DNA of 38,071 nucleotides. Origin: Chryseobacterium sp. GTDB taxonomy: Bacteria; Bacteroidota; Bacteroidia; Flavobacteriales; Weeksellaceae. Position 1 is the first letter of the stretch, and every line of letters starts with the position of its first letter. Made by a program: the position numbers and the translations under genes. Below the pieces are notes generated by a model, which did no database searches, was not told the origin of the DNA, and saw only the letters and a program-made list of their open reading frames with translations. The stretch is taken from assembly GCA_018260475.1 (NCBI GenBank), contig JAGLBA010000018.1, positions 1 through 38,071 on the forward strand, read 5' to 3'. Positions 18,677 through 26,872 of this stretch are shown here, one piece after another.

Positions 18677-18684
18677 TATATTTG
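18677..18684 (+). promoter_or_regulatory. -7 box (TATATTTG) for the paa operon
   Basis: TATATTTG lies 20 bases before the paaE ATG and is the best match to TAnnTTTG ahead of the paa operon. A -33 TTTG is not evident. Confidence 0.5.
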
Positions 18685-18704
18685 TCTTAATAGTTATCTG
18701 TTAG

Positions 18705-19793
18705 ATGAATCATTTTTTTACACTAAAAACCAAAAGGGTCTCCAAAGAAACGGCGGACGCTGTTTCCATTGTATTTGAAATCCCGGCGGACCTGAAAGAA
18801 AAATTTCGTTTCAAGCAAGGGCAATACCTTAATCTGAAACTCAACCTAAATGGCGAGGAACTTCGCAGGTCTTATTCCATAGTGAATGCACCCGGCGATG
18901 CCAACCCCGACCTTGAGATCCTAGTGAAAGAGATGGAACACGGAACGGTTTCAAAATTCCTGAACAATGAACTGAAAACTGGCGACACGCTGGAAGTTCA
19001 GCAACCGATGGGGAATTTCAATACCATTTATCACTCATCTAACCAAAAAACTTACATCGGATTGGCAGCCGGCAGCGGAATATCGCCCGTGCTTTCCAAC
19101 CTGAAAGAATCTCTGCATCAGGAACCAAATGCCAAGGCGTATCTTTTTTTTAGCAACCGCACAGAAGCTACGATTTTAAAAAGGAAGGAGATAGAGGATT
19201 TAGTATCAAAATTCAATGGTCGACTTACCGTGGTCTATATCCTAAGCCGAGAAAAGCACAAGCAAAATGATTTGTTTGAAGGCCGTATTTCACCAGAAAA
19301 ACTGGATCAACTGCTCAATTATTTCCCGGAAATCAACCCCCAGGAAGCCACTTATTTCCTGTGTGGTCCGGCAGAAATGATTAAAAATGTTTCGGATTTC
19401 CTTAAAAAAGACAAAAAAGTGCCCGCTATACAGGTGCTTTATGAATATTTCTCGGCACCAGATGATGAGGATTCTGCAGAAATGAGCGAAGAATTTAAAG
19501 CGATCCCAAACTTGGAAAGTATGGTGACTTTAATTATTGATGATGATGAATATTCCTTCCACCTGAATTCTAAAAAGAAAAGTATCCTGGATCAGGCACT
19601 GAACGACAAACTTCCTGTTCCTTTTGCCTGCAAAGGTGGTGTTTGCTGTACCTGCAAAGCCCAAGTGATGGAAGGCGAGGTGTTTATGGAAAAAAACTTT
19701 GCACTCACGGAGGAAGAAGTAGCGCGCGGTTTCGTGCTTACCTGCCAGTGCCACCCAACAACCAATGTGGTAATGTTGAATTATGATGTCTAA
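18705..19793 (+). CDS. paaE: Phenylacetyl-CoA epoxidase reductase subunit PaaE
   Basis: The reductase of the ring-1,2-phenylacetyl-CoA epoxidase. It passes electrons from NADPH through FAD and a [2Fe-2S] cluster to the PaaA diiron centre. The 362 residues contain a ferredoxin-reductase FAD domain (RRSYSIVN), an NAD(P)-binding domain (AAGSGISPV, FLCGPAEMI) and a plant-type ferredoxin domain with ligands C309, C314, C317 and C347. It is the first gene of the operon here, whereas E. coli has paaE after paaD. paaA follows after about 100 bases that contain an inverted repeat. Confidence 0.96.
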   Translation: MNHFFTLKTKRVSKETADAVSIVFEIPADLKEKFRFKQGQYLNLKLNLNGEELRRSYSIVNAPGDANPDLEILVKEMEHGTVSKFLNNELKTGDTLEVQQPMGNFNTIYHSSNQKTYIGLAAGSGISPVLSNLKESLHQEPNAKAYLFFSNRTEATILKRKEIEDLVSKFNGRLTVVYILSREKHKQNDLFEGRISPEKLDQLLNYFPEINPQEATYFLCGPAEMIKNVSDFLKKDKKVPAIQVLYEYFSAPDDEDSAEMSEEFKAIPNLESMVTLIIDDDEYSFHLNSKKKSILDQALNDKLPVPFACKGGVCCTCKAQVMEGEVFMEKNFALTEEEVARGFVLTCQCHPTTNVVMLNYDV

Positions 19794-19797
19794 ATTT

Positions 19798-19834
19798 TTT
19801 CTGTACAACATAGAAAGGACAATGTACAAAGAAA
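19798..19834. promoter_or_regulatory. Inverted repeat between paaE and paaA
   Basis: TTTCTGTACA (19798-19807) and TGTACAAAGAAA (19823-19834) form an imperfect inverted repeat with a 15-base gap. It could be an operator or an mRNA structure. Evidence is limited to the symmetry. Confidence 0.3.
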
Positions 19835-19895
19835 CATTATAACTTCAATTTTAGTATATGATACATTCTACTCAGTAGATTTAAAAATTAAAGAC

Positions 19896-20834
19896 ATGGA
19901 AAACGAAAAATTCATACAATATGTTCAGGCGGAAAATAAAGTAGAACCTAAAGATATGATGCCTGAAGATTACCGCAAACTTTTGGTGCGTCAAATTTCG
20001 CAACATGCGCATTCCGAGGTAGTTGGGATGCTCCCCGAAGCCAATTGGATTAGCCGTGCGCCTTCCCTAAGACGGAAAATGGCACTTTTGGCAAAAATTC
20101 AGGACGAAGCTGGGCACGGCCTCTATCTTTACGCCGCCACAGAAACACTTAACAATGGTGAAATTGCTTCTGACCGCGATACGACTTACAACGATATGCT
20201 TTCCGGAAAAGCAAAATATTCCAGTATTTTCAATTACCCTACGCTCAGTTGGGCAGATATAGGAGCGATCGGCTGGCTGGTAGATGGCGCTGCCATTATG
20301 AACCAGGTGATGCTGATGGGGAATTCCTATGGCCCCTATTCCCGCGCGATGGTGCGTATTTGCAAGGAAGAATCATTCCACCAAAGACAGGGCTACGAGA
20401 TTATGATGACACTTTGCCGCGGTACCAAAGAGCAAAAGGAAATGGCACAGGCTGCACTAAATCGTTTTTGGTGGCCAGCTTTGATGATGTTTGGACCTAA
20501 TGATAATGCTTCGCCAAACTCACAAAGATCCATGAACTACCGCGTGAAGCGCGAAAGCAACGACGCTCTGAGACAAAGATTTATAGATGTTACGGTTTCC
20601 CAAGCGGAATTTTTAGGTTTAACCATACCCGACGACCAACTGAAATGGAACGAGGAAACCAAACATTATGACTTCGGGGAACTTCCTTGGGACGAATTTA
20701 TGGAAGTGCTGAACGGCCATGGACCATGTAACAAAGCACGCCTAGAAACCAAAAGAAAAGCGGCAGCAGAAAATGCCTGGGTGAAGGAAGCGGCAATAGC
20801 GTATGCTAAGAAATGTGATGATATAGCGGTATAA
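19896..20834 (+). CDS. paaA: Phenylacetyl-CoA epoxidase catalytic subunit PaaA
   Basis: The diiron oxygenase subunit that epoxidises the ring of phenylacetyl-CoA. It works in a complex with PaaC (structural), PaaB and the reductase PaaE. The 312-residue length is normal. Carboxylate/histidine diiron motifs are visible: [11 protein letters not shown] with E71 and H74, and EESFHQRQ with E159 and H162. The ATG at 19896 gives the usual start. A 290-bp gap separates it from paaB, unusually wide for this operon. That gap holds no ORF of note. Confidence 0.97.
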   Translation: MENEKFIQYVQAENKVEPKDMMPEDYRKLLVRQISQHAHSEVVGMLPEANWISRAPSLRRKMALLAKIQDEAGHGLYLYAATETLNNGEIASDRDTTYNDMLSGKAKYSSIFNYPTLSWADIGAIGWLVDGAAIMNQVMLMGNSYGPYSRAMVRICKEESFHQRQGYEIMMTLCRGTKEQKEMAQAALNRFWWPALMMFGPNDNASPNSQRSMNYRVKRESNDALRQRFIDVTVSQAEFLGLTIPDDQLKWNEETKHYDFGELPWDEFMEVLNGHGPCNKARLETKRKAAAENAWVKEAAIAYAKKCDDIAV

Positions 20835-21124
20835 AATTCAATAAAGCAGAGTCAAAGGAAGAAACTTAGAATTGCACGACTTTCGTTGTTTAAATAATTT
20901 TTTATCGGACGGTTTTTTTTTGATAGAATGTTTATTGCAGCGTTGTTCAACAAAAGGCTTTTATAGTAAACAAGAGATAGGTTTAAAATGAATGATGCTA
21001 TTTATTTTTTAAAATTCGACTGATTTTGAGTATATGATGCTCAATAATTGGTTGCCGGAGATAGCATATAAATTATGCCCGATATTTTAAAGGGATTTGA
21101 TTTAAAAGTTTTAAAATAATAACA
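20835..21124. other. Wide intergenic gap inside the paa operon
   Basis: 290 bases between paaA and paaB with no credible gene, no terminator and no clean repeat. It is AT-rich with several T-runs (20899-20922). It is longer than any other gap between paaA and paaJ. Confidence 0.5.
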
Positions 21125-21406
21125 ATGAATAATTTAGATATTTGGGAGGTTTTCATACAAACCAGACCTGGGCTTTCCCACAAGCATGCCGGCACCGTGC
21201 AGGCGGCGACTGCAGAAATCGCACTTCAAAACGCAAGAGATGTTTATACCCGCCGTATGGAAGGTACCTCGATTTGGGTGATTCCCGCAAAATATGTTGT
21301 AACCAGTGAGGGTATGGATAAGGAGGCATTTTTCGATCCGGCGGATGATAAACTCTACCGCCACCCAACATTCTACGAAATTCCGAATGATGTAAAGAAT
21401 ATGTAA
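21125..21406 (+). CDS. paaB: Phenylacetyl-CoA epoxidase subunit PaaB
   Basis: A 93-residue small subunit of the epoxidase, needed for function and thought to bridge or organise PaaAC heterodimers. Family signatures are the start LDIWEVFIQTRPGLSHKHAG and ARDVYTRRMEG. Length is typical (E. coli PaaB has 95). It is followed by a 7-bp array and then paaC. Confidence 0.95.
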   Translation: MNNLDIWEVFIQTRPGLSHKHAGTVQAATAEIALQNARDVYTRRMEGTSIWVIPAKYVVTSEGMDKEAFFDPADDKLYRHPTFYEIPNDVKNM

Positions 21407-21444
21407 AATATGCGAGGAGATATTAGATCCAGATTTATTTATTA

Positions 21445-21479
21445 TCTAGATTTTTGATTCTCGCTTCTTGATTCTAAAT
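21445..21479. repeat. 7-bp tandem array, TCTTGAT type, before paaC
   Basis: TCTAGAT, TTTTGAT, TCTCGCT, TCTTGAT, TCTAAAT in exact register, ending four bases before the paaC ATG. The unit is the reverse complement of the AGAATCA type seen elsewhere. Confidence 0.8.
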
Positions 21480-21483
21480 AAAA

Positions 21484-22221
21484 ATGAAAAACTACCTACT
21501 AACACACGCCGATGATACCTTGATCATGGGACAGCGCCTTGCAGAATGGTGTGGCAAAGGTCCTTATCTGGAGGAGGATATTGCACTCACAAACATTGCG
21601 CTGGATTATCTAGGTCAAGCCAATAATTTTTATAATTATGCCGCTCAATTGGACGGTACAAAATCCGAAGACGACTTGGCTTTCCTGCGTTATGAACATG
21701 AATATCTAAACTCGCAACTCGTGGAACTGCCCAATGGAGATTATGCCCAAACGATTCTGAAGGTGTACTTTTTTGCAGTATATCAAAAACTACTTTACAC
21801 GGCACTAAGCCATTCGGCAGATGAAAATCTTTCGGCGATAGCTCAAAAGTCGTTAAAAGAAGTAAAATACCACCTCACCCACGCGAAAACCTGGGTAACT
21901 GTTTTCGCCAAAGGAACCGACGAGAGCCACCAAAAACTCAATGCTGCATTGGCAATGCTTTGGGAATATACGGGAGGATTGTTTGACCAAACAGAAGCCG
22001 AAGAAAATCTTACAGGTTTAGATTTGGTGCCGTCTATCGAGGATATAAAAAAGGAATGGCATAAAGAAATTGCCCAAGATTTTGCAGAATTAGGTTTGTC
22101 AATTCCCGACGATCCTTTCATGCAAAAAGGCAGTCGCAAAGGCATACATACGGAATATTTCGGCTATATCCTCTGCGAATTGCAATACATGCAGCGCGCC
22201 TATCCGGGATGCGCATGGTAG
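21484..22221 (+). CDS. paaC: Phenylacetyl-CoA epoxidase structural subunit PaaC
   Basis: The 245-residue ferritin-like partner of PaaA, which forms the PaaAC core but has no working diiron site of its own. Recognisable features are the start DDTLIMGQRLAEWCGKGP, DIALTNIALDYLGQA and the C-terminal GIHTEYFGYILCELQYMQRA. Length matches the family (about 250). The ATG at 21484 follows the array at 21445-21479. Confidence 0.96.
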   Translation: MKNYLLTHADDTLIMGQRLAEWCGKGPYLEEDIALTNIALDYLGQANNFYNYAAQLDGTKSEDDLAFLRYEHEYLNSQLVELPNGDYAQTILKVYFFAVYQKLLYTALSHSADENLSAIAQKSLKEVKYHLTHAKTWVTVFAKGTDESHQKLNAALAMLWEYTGGLFDQTEAEENLTGLDLVPSIEDIKKEWHKEIAQDFAELGLSIPDDPFMQKGSRKGIHTEYFGYILCELQYMQRAYPGCAW

Positions 22222-22278
22222 TTACCCAAACCCCGAAGGGATAATAAGCAATCTGTAAATTTTATATACATTAATAGA

Positions 22279-22800
22279 GTGCAAAGTTCTAAAAAAAATA
22301 TAGCGAGCCTCACCAGTGCATCCTCCTTTGGGGGTGAAGAGGCTTTGTTGAATTTACTTTCCCAAATTCCTGATCCGGAGATTCCAGTGATAAATATTGT
22401 GGAATTAGGGATTGTTCGGGATGTGAATATGATTTCGGAAAAGGAAGCAGAAATTAACATTACGCCTACTTATTCCGCATGTCCGGCGATGTATAATATC
22501 GAGGAAGATATTGTTAAATTATTAAAAGAAAACGGTATTACAGCAAAAGTAAAAACCCAGATCTTCCCCATATGGACTACCGACTGGATTACCGATCAAG
22601 CAAGGGAAAAACTGCGTGACTATGGCATTGTCCCACCGGAAAAAGGTGCCGGAGAAAGCCACTTGCATCGCCCAAAAAAATGCCCGCGATGTGGCTCGGA
22701 AAATACATCGGAGATCAGCCGGTTCGGCTCTACACTATGCAAATCAACCTACCAATGCAAAGATTGTTTGGAACCGTTTGATTATTTCAAATGCCATTAG
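22279..22800 (+). CDS. paaD: Phenylacetate pathway protein PaaD (MIP18-type)
   Basis: PaaD is required for epoxidase activity, probably in iron-sulfur or iron-centre maturation. The protein has the MIP18/DUF59 core (LLSQIPDPEIPVINIVELG, then TYSACPAM) and the C-terminal zinc-ribbon-like cysteines C-x2-C ... C-x2-C (CPRCGS ... CKDC) typical of PaaD. The frame has no ATG before the conserved core. GTG at 22279 gives 173 residues, and a TTG about 25 codons in is an alternative. It lies 57 bases after paaC. Confidence 0.92.
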   Translation: MQSSKKNIASLTSASSFGGEEALLNLLSQIPDPEIPVINIVELGIVRDVNMISEKEAEINITPTYSACPAMYNIEEDIVKLLKENGITAKVKTQIFPIWTTDWITDQAREKLRDYGIVPPEKGAGESHLHRPKKCPRCGSENTSEISRFGSTLCKSTYQCKDCLEPFDYFKCH

Positions 22801-22870
22801 TTTTTAATTTGACAATATTTCAATCTGACAGTGAATCAATCTTCTAATTCAAATCCCATATCTTAAAAAA

Positions 22871-23671
22871 ATGTACACTCATCTCGATATCGAAACTCAT
22901 TTCGACGGAAAACTTAAAATCGGCTACCTCAATCAGCCGGAAACATTCAATTCCTTGAATAGTATTTTGCTAAAGGAAATATCCGCTTTTATTATAGAAT
23001 CCGATGCAGATGAATCTGTGCGTTGTATCGCCATTTCGGGTCGCGGAAAAGCCTTTTGTTCAGGTCAAAACCTAAAGGACGCTTTAGCTGCTGGCGAAGA
23101 AAGTAAGGACGATAAATTTATCCAAAAAATGGTGTTGAATTATTACAACCCAGTGGTAACTGCAATTTCTTATTGCAAAAAACCCATCATTTCCCTCGTA
23201 AATGGTCCGGCCGTGGGTGCGGGTGCAAATCTTGCGCTCATTTGTGACTTCGTATTGGCAACGGAAAGTGCCTATTTTTCACAAGCGTTTTCGAAAATAG
23301 GGCTTGTTCCCGATACAGGCGGCACCTATTATTTACCTAAACTTATAGGCAGGCAAATGGCCCTCTATCTTGCTTTTACAGGAAAAAAACTGAGCGCTAA
23401 TGATGCTAAGAATTTCGGATTGGTGGCGGAAGTTTTCGCTGATGCAGACTTTGATTCAGCGTGTTTATCCGTTTTAAAGGAAATTTCGGAAATGCCGACA
23501 GCGGCTTTGGCTTTAACTAAAAAAGCCTTCAATGAATCCTATGGAAATACTCTAGAACAACAATTGGAATTGGAAGGTAAATACCAGCAACAAGCATCCG
23601 AAACTGCTGATTTCCAAGAGGGAATTGCCGCATTTGTAGAAAAAAGAAAACCTATTTATCAAGGAAAATAG
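22871..23671 (+). CDS. paaG: 1,2-epoxyphenylacetyl-CoA isomerase PaaG
   Basis: A crotonase-fold isomerase, 266 residues, converting ring-1,2-epoxyphenylacetyl-CoA to the seven-membered oxepin-CoA. The PaaG-specific pattern is present: AFSKIGLVPDTGGTYYLP with catalytic D148, where E. coli PaaG has AFSKLGLIPDCGGT. As in E. coli PaaG, the first hydratase glutamate is absent (GAGANLA). The oxyanion-hole region GKAFCSGQ is normal. It stands between paaD and paaH as expected. Confidence 0.94.
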   Translation: MYTHLDIETHFDGKLKIGYLNQPETFNSLNSILLKEISAFIIESDADESVRCIAISGRGKAFCSGQNLKDALAAGEESKDDKFIQKMVLNYYNPVVTAISYCKKPIISLVNGPAVGAGANLALICDFVLATESAYFSQAFSKIGLVPDTGGTYYLPKLIGRQMALYLAFTGKKLSANDAKNFGLVAEVFADADFDSACLSVLKEISEMPTAALALTKKAFNESYGNTLEQQLELEGKYQQQASETADFQEGIAAFVEKRKPIYQGK

Positions 23672-23677
23672 ATTCTG

Positions 23678-23705
23678 AGAGCCAAGAATCAAGAACCAAG
23701 ATTTC
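23678..23705. repeat. 7-bp tandem array, AGAACCA type, before paaH
   Basis: AGAGCCA, AGAATCA, AGAACCA, AGATTTC in register, between the paaG stop and the paaH start. Confidence 0.8.
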
Positions 23706-23715
23706 AAAAAAAGTG

Positions 23716-24906
23716 ATGGAAAAAACTCAAAACTCAAAACTCAAAACTCATAATTTAAAAGTTGGAATCATCGGCTCTGGGACTATGGGGATTGGGATTG
23801 CGCAAGTTGCTTCCAATGCGGGTTGCGAAGTTTTTCTTTATGATGCCAATGCCGCACAGACCGAAAAATCACTATCGGGTTTAAAGAAAACTTTAAACAA
23901 ACTTACCGAAAAGGGAAAACTCACCGCCGAAAAAGCGAATGAGGTTTTTAACAATATAAAACCATGCACCGATATTTCAGGGTTAAAGGATAGTGATTTA
24001 GTAATTGAGGCCATTATCGAAAATAAAGAGATCAAAACTAAAGTTTTCGGTGAACTAGAATCTTTCGTTTCAAAAGAGTGCATCATTGGCTCAAATACCT
24101 CTTCCATTTCCATCACTTCGCTGTCATCGGAATTGAAGAATCCTGAGCGTTTCATCGGAATCCATTTCTTCAATCCGGCTCCGCTCATGCCTTTGGTCGA
24201 AGTGATTCCCGGACTCTTGACGGATAAAGATGTGCCACAAAATATTTATGATTTAATGAAATCTTGGGGCAAAACGCCTGTGTTTGCAAAAGATATTCCC
24301 GGCTTTATCGTCAACCGAATTGCACGCCCTTTTTACGGCGAGGCATTACGAATTGTCGAAGAGAATATTGCCACACCGCAGGAGGTAGATGAAGTGATGC
24401 GCACAATTGGAAACTTCAAAATGGGCCCCTTTGAATTAATGGATTTGATTGGTATTGATGTTAATTTTTCCGTAACACAAACTGTTTATAAAGATTATTT
24501 TTTCGACCCGAAGTATAAACCGTCACTTTTGCAACAGCGAATGGCGGAGGCTAAACTTTTGGGAAGAAAGACAGGTAAGGGATTTTACGATTACACGGAA
24601 ACAGGTAGCGGAAAGCAGGAGGCATTACCATCAACCATCAACCAACAACCAACATCTAACCAGCAAGCAATCTTCATGCGAATTCTTTCTATGCTCATCA
24701 ACGAGGGGGTGGAAGCGAAGCGTTTGAAAATCGCTACCGATGATGACCTGGAACTAGCCATGCAAAAAGGTGTGAATTACCCGAAAGGACTTTTAGCTTG
24801 GGGAAAAGAAATAGGGTACGAGAAAATCTCCGAAACCCTGCAAAATCTCTACGATGACTATCAGGAAGAGAGGTACAGACAATCGCCACTGCTAAAGAAA
24901 ATGTAG
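23716..24906 (+). CDS. paaH: 3-hydroxyacyl-CoA dehydrogenase PaaH
   Basis: NAD-dependent oxidation of 3-hydroxyadipyl-CoA to 3-oxoadipyl-CoA. It has an N-terminal Rossmann fold (VGIIGSGTMGIGIAQ), the HFFNPAPLMPLVEV catalytic motif and the dimerisation domain after about residue 185 (PGFIVNRIARPF). At 396 residues it is shorter than E. coli PaaH (475). Two features are odd. The first 12 or so residues (QNSKLKTHN) are encoded by a 7-bp tandem array. A linker near residues 305-317 (PSTINQQPTSNQQ) comes from a second 7-bp array. Both arrays look like spacer repeats that entered the gene. ATG 23716 is preferred over GTG 23713. Confidence 0.93.
   Translation: MEKTQNSKLKTHNLKVGIIGSGTMGIGIAQVASNAGCEVFLYDANAAQTEKSLSGLKKTLNKLTEKGKLTAEKANEVFNNIKPCTDISGLKDSDLVIEAIIENKEIKTKVFGELESFVSKECIIGSNTSSISITSLSSELKNPERFIGIHFFNPAPLMPLVEVIPGLLTDKDVPQNIYDLMKSWGKTPVFAKDIPGFIVNRIARPFYGEALRIVEENIATPQEVDEVMRTIGNFKMGPFELMDLIGIDVNFSVTQTVYKDYFFDPKYKPSLLQQRMAEAKLLGRKTGKGFYDYTETGSGKQEALPSTINQQPTSNQQAIFMRILSMLINEGVEAKRLKIATDDDLELAMQKGVNYPKGLLAWGKEIGYEKISETLQNLYDDYQEERYRQSPLLKKM
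23725..23752. repeat. 7-bp tandem array inside the start of paaH
   Basis: ACTCAAA three times, then ACTCATA, in exact register from codon 4 of paaH. Gain or loss of one unit would shift the reading frame between the start codon and the catalytic domain. Confidence 0.85.
24629..24663. repeat. 7-bp tandem array inside paaH, linker region
   Basis: CATCAAC, CATCAAC, CAACAAC, CAACATC, TAACCAG in register, possibly with one more unit (CAAGCAA). It encodes a low-complexity Q/N/P/T linker between the two domains near the C-terminus. Confidence 0.8.
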
Positions 24907-24934
24907 CCAACAACCAACAACTATCAATCAACAA
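24907..24934. repeat. 7-bp tandem array, CCAACAA type, before paaI
   Basis: CCAACAA, CCAACAA, CTATCAA, TCAACAA in register. It starts at the base after the paaH stop and ends five bases before the paaI ATG, so it makes up nearly the whole spacer. Confidence 0.85.
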
Positions 24935-24939
24935 TTATT

Positions 24940-25353
24940 ATGACTCATTTGGAAACAGTGCGATACATGCTCGATCAAGATTATTTTTCCCAATGGATGG
25001 GTATAAAACTAATTGAAATCCGAGAAAATTATTGCCTCATCGAAATGCCCATAAAAAAGGAAATGATCAATGGACTAAAAACCGTCCACGGCGGCGTTAC
25101 TTTTTCGCTTGCCGATTCTGCGTTGGCTTTTTCGTCCAATAATACCGGCGAAGCGGCAGTGGCAATGAATTGCACCATCAGTTTCACGAAAGCCGTTCGT
25201 TTGGGAGATACACTTCGTGCCGAAAGCATTCTCGTTACAGACACACGAAAAACCGCCGTTTACGATATTTCGGTGAAGAACCAAGAGGGAGAACTCTGCG
25301 CTGCTTTCCGAGGAACAGTTTACAAAATAGGAAAGAAAGTGGTTGATTTGTAA
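24940..25353 (+). CDS. paaI: Hydroxyphenylacetyl-CoA thioesterase PaaI
   Basis: A 137-residue hotdog-fold acyl-CoA thioesterase that hydrolyses stalled phenylacetate-pathway CoA esters and frees CoA. H50-G-G and LADSALAFSSNN with catalytic D59 match E. coli PaaI (HGG ... LADTAFAYACN, D61). ATG 24940 lies five bases after a repeat array. The paaJ gene follows after 45 bases. Confidence 0.94.
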   Translation: MTHLETVRYMLDQDYFSQWMGIKLIEIRENYCLIEMPIKKEMINGLKTVHGGVTFSLADSALAFSSNNTGEAAVAMNCTISFTKAVRLGDTLRAESILVTDTRKTAVYDISVKNQEGELCAAFRGTVYKIGKKVVDL

Positions 25354-25355
25354 AA

Positions 25356-25395
25356 ATTGATACATTGCTAAATTAATACTTTGTTATATTTGAAA
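25356..25395. repeat. 8-bp tandem array before paaJ
   Basis: ATTGATAC, ATTGCTAA, ATTAATAC, TTTGTTAT, ATTTGAAA: a period of eight in exact register. It spans almost the whole paaI-paaJ spacer. It contains a TTG (25365-25367), 17 bases, then TATATTTG (25385-25392), i.e. a promoter-like arrangement ending six bases before the paaJ ATG. Confidence 0.75.
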
Positions 25396-25398
25396 AAA

Positions 25399-26604
25399 AT
25401 GAACACATACATCATAGACTACATCCGCACGCCGATTGCTAAATTTCAAGGCGGGCTCTCAGAAGTTCGTGCAGATGATTTGGCGGCGATTGTCATCAAG
25501 GAAATCGTAAAAAGAAATCCTCAGATTCCAGCAAACGAAATCGAAGAAGTTATTCTCGGTTGCGCCAATCAGGCTGGGGAAGACAATCGCAATGTCGCGA
25601 GAATGTCCTCGCTTTTAGCCGGCTTGCCGGTGGAATTAGGCGCCGAAACTGTGAATAGGTTGTGTGCCAGTGGGATGGCTGCCGTTGCAAATGCCTACCG
25701 AGCGATTGCTTGTGGCGAGGGCGATATATTCATCGCCGGCGGTGTGGAGCAGATGACCCGTGCACCGTTTGTGATGAGCAAACCCAGCAGTGCTTTTGGT
25801 CGCGATTCCGAGATGCACGATAGCAGTTTCGGCTGGCGTTTCATCAATCCCAAACTCAAAGAAATGTACGGCGTGGACAGTATGGGGCAAACGGCCGAAA
25901 ACCTCGCCGAAATGTATAACATCAGTCGGGAAGATCAGGATGAGTTCGCATTGAAGTCCCAACAAAAAGCAGCCGAAGCGCAAGAAAACGGAAGGCTCGC
26001 CGAAGAAATTGTTCCCGTAGAAATTCCGCAGCGCAAAGGCGATCCGAAAATTTTTGCAAAGGATGAATTCATCAAAGCCAATACCACACTGGAAGGCCTT
26101 GCCAAACTGCGTCCGGCGTTCAAAAAAGAAGGCGGATCCGTCACCGCGGGCAACGCCTCTGGACTGAACGATGGCGCTGCGGCAATGATTCTTGCGAGCG
26201 AGACCGCCGTGGAAAAACATAACCTGAAACCGATTGCAAAAATTCTTTCCTCTGCCGTCATCGGCGTAGAGCCGCGCATCATGGGCATCGGTCCCGTGGA
26301 GGCGTCTCGCAAGGCACTTCACCGTGCCCACCTCACGCTGGAGGACATGGATATTATCGAGCTCAACGAGGCTTTTGCGGCGCAGAGCCTCGCCGTTTTG
26401 CAGGAACTCGGCATCGCGGTAGCCGATCCTCGCCTGAATCCAAATGGGGGCGCCATCGCCCTGGGGCATCCGCTCGGCATGTCGGGAACCAGAATTTTGG
26501 GTACCGCCGCTCTGGAACTGCAAAAAACAGGTAAGAGATACGCACTCTGCACCCTCTGCATCGGCGTCGGGCAGGGCTATGCGATGGTCATCGAGCGGGT
26601 GTAA
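25399..26604 (+). CDS. paaJ: 3-oxoadipyl-CoA / 3-oxo-5,6-dehydrosuberyl-CoA thiolase
   Basis: A 401-residue thiolase (PaaJ/PcaF family) performing the two thiolytic steps of the phenylacetate pathway. All catalytic residues are present: nucleophile C89 in [11 protein letters not shown]357 in [10 protein letters not shown] and C387 in LCIGVGQG. The ATG at 25399 begins [12 protein letters not shown], the normal thiolase start, so an in-frame TTG at 25381, which lies within the repeat array, is rejected. Repeat copy C lies downstream, before paaZ. Confidence 0.95.
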   Translation: MNTYIIDYIRTPIAKFQGGLSEVRADDLAAIVIKEIVKRNPQIPANEIEEVILGCANQAGEDNRNVARMSSLLAGLPVELGAETVNRLCASGMAAVANAYRAIACGEGDIFIAGGVEQMTRAPFVMSKPSSAFGRDSEMHDSSFGWRFINPKLKEMYGVDSMGQTAENLAEMYNISREDQDEFALKSQQKAAEAQENGRLAEEIVPVEIPQRKGDPKIFAKDEFIKANTTLEGLAKLRPAFKKEGGSVTAGNASGLNDGAAAMILASETAVEKHNLKPIAKILSSAVIGVEPRIMGIGPVEASRKALHRAHLTLEDMDIIELNEAFAAQSLAVLQELGIAVADPRLNPNGGAIALGHPLGMSGTRILGTAALELQKTGKRYALCTLCIGVGQGYAMVIERV

Positions 26605-26695
26605 AGCGTTGCCAGGTAAGGTTTCCAAGTATGTGTTTTCACTAAAACCGGTAACCGAATACCGACAACCAAGAACACTATTTGGGCGGCATCTC

Positions 26696-26810
26696 GGGCT
26701 ATCCGCTGTATCTTTTTCGGGTTCGTTTCGTCGCCTCCCTTCGGTCCGCGCCGTCCCGCCCCCAAAAAAGGATGCCGCTCCTATCCCGGCCGCGCGAGAT
26801 TCGCCGTTAC
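26696..26810. repeat. Hairpin repeat element, copy C, inside the paa operon
   Basis: Third copy of the element, with the invariant CTGTATCTTTT, CGCCTCCCTTCGGTC and AAAAAAGGATGCCG blocks. The outer stem is less perfect than in copies A and B (CTTTTTCGGG against CCCCCAAAAAAG). It lies in the 268-bp spacer between paaJ and paaZ. No T-run follows, so it does not look like a terminator. Confidence 0.75.
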
Positions 26811-26834
26811 AGTCAAAAAATGAATGTTGAAAGG

Positions 26835-26872
26835 ATTGTTATATTGATATATTTTTAAATTGCTATATTAAA
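26835..26872. repeat. 8-bp tandem array before paaZ
   Basis: ATTGTTAT, ATTGATAT, ATTTTTAA, ATTGCTAT, ATTAAAAT in 8-base register, running into the paaZ ATG at 26873. Same unit family as the array before paaJ. Confidence 0.75.

Noticed and set aside
25636-26628. 330-codon minus-strand ORF opposite paaJ
   Set aside because: Long only because the GC-richer paaJ codons leave few antisense stops. paaJ itself carries all thiolase residues.
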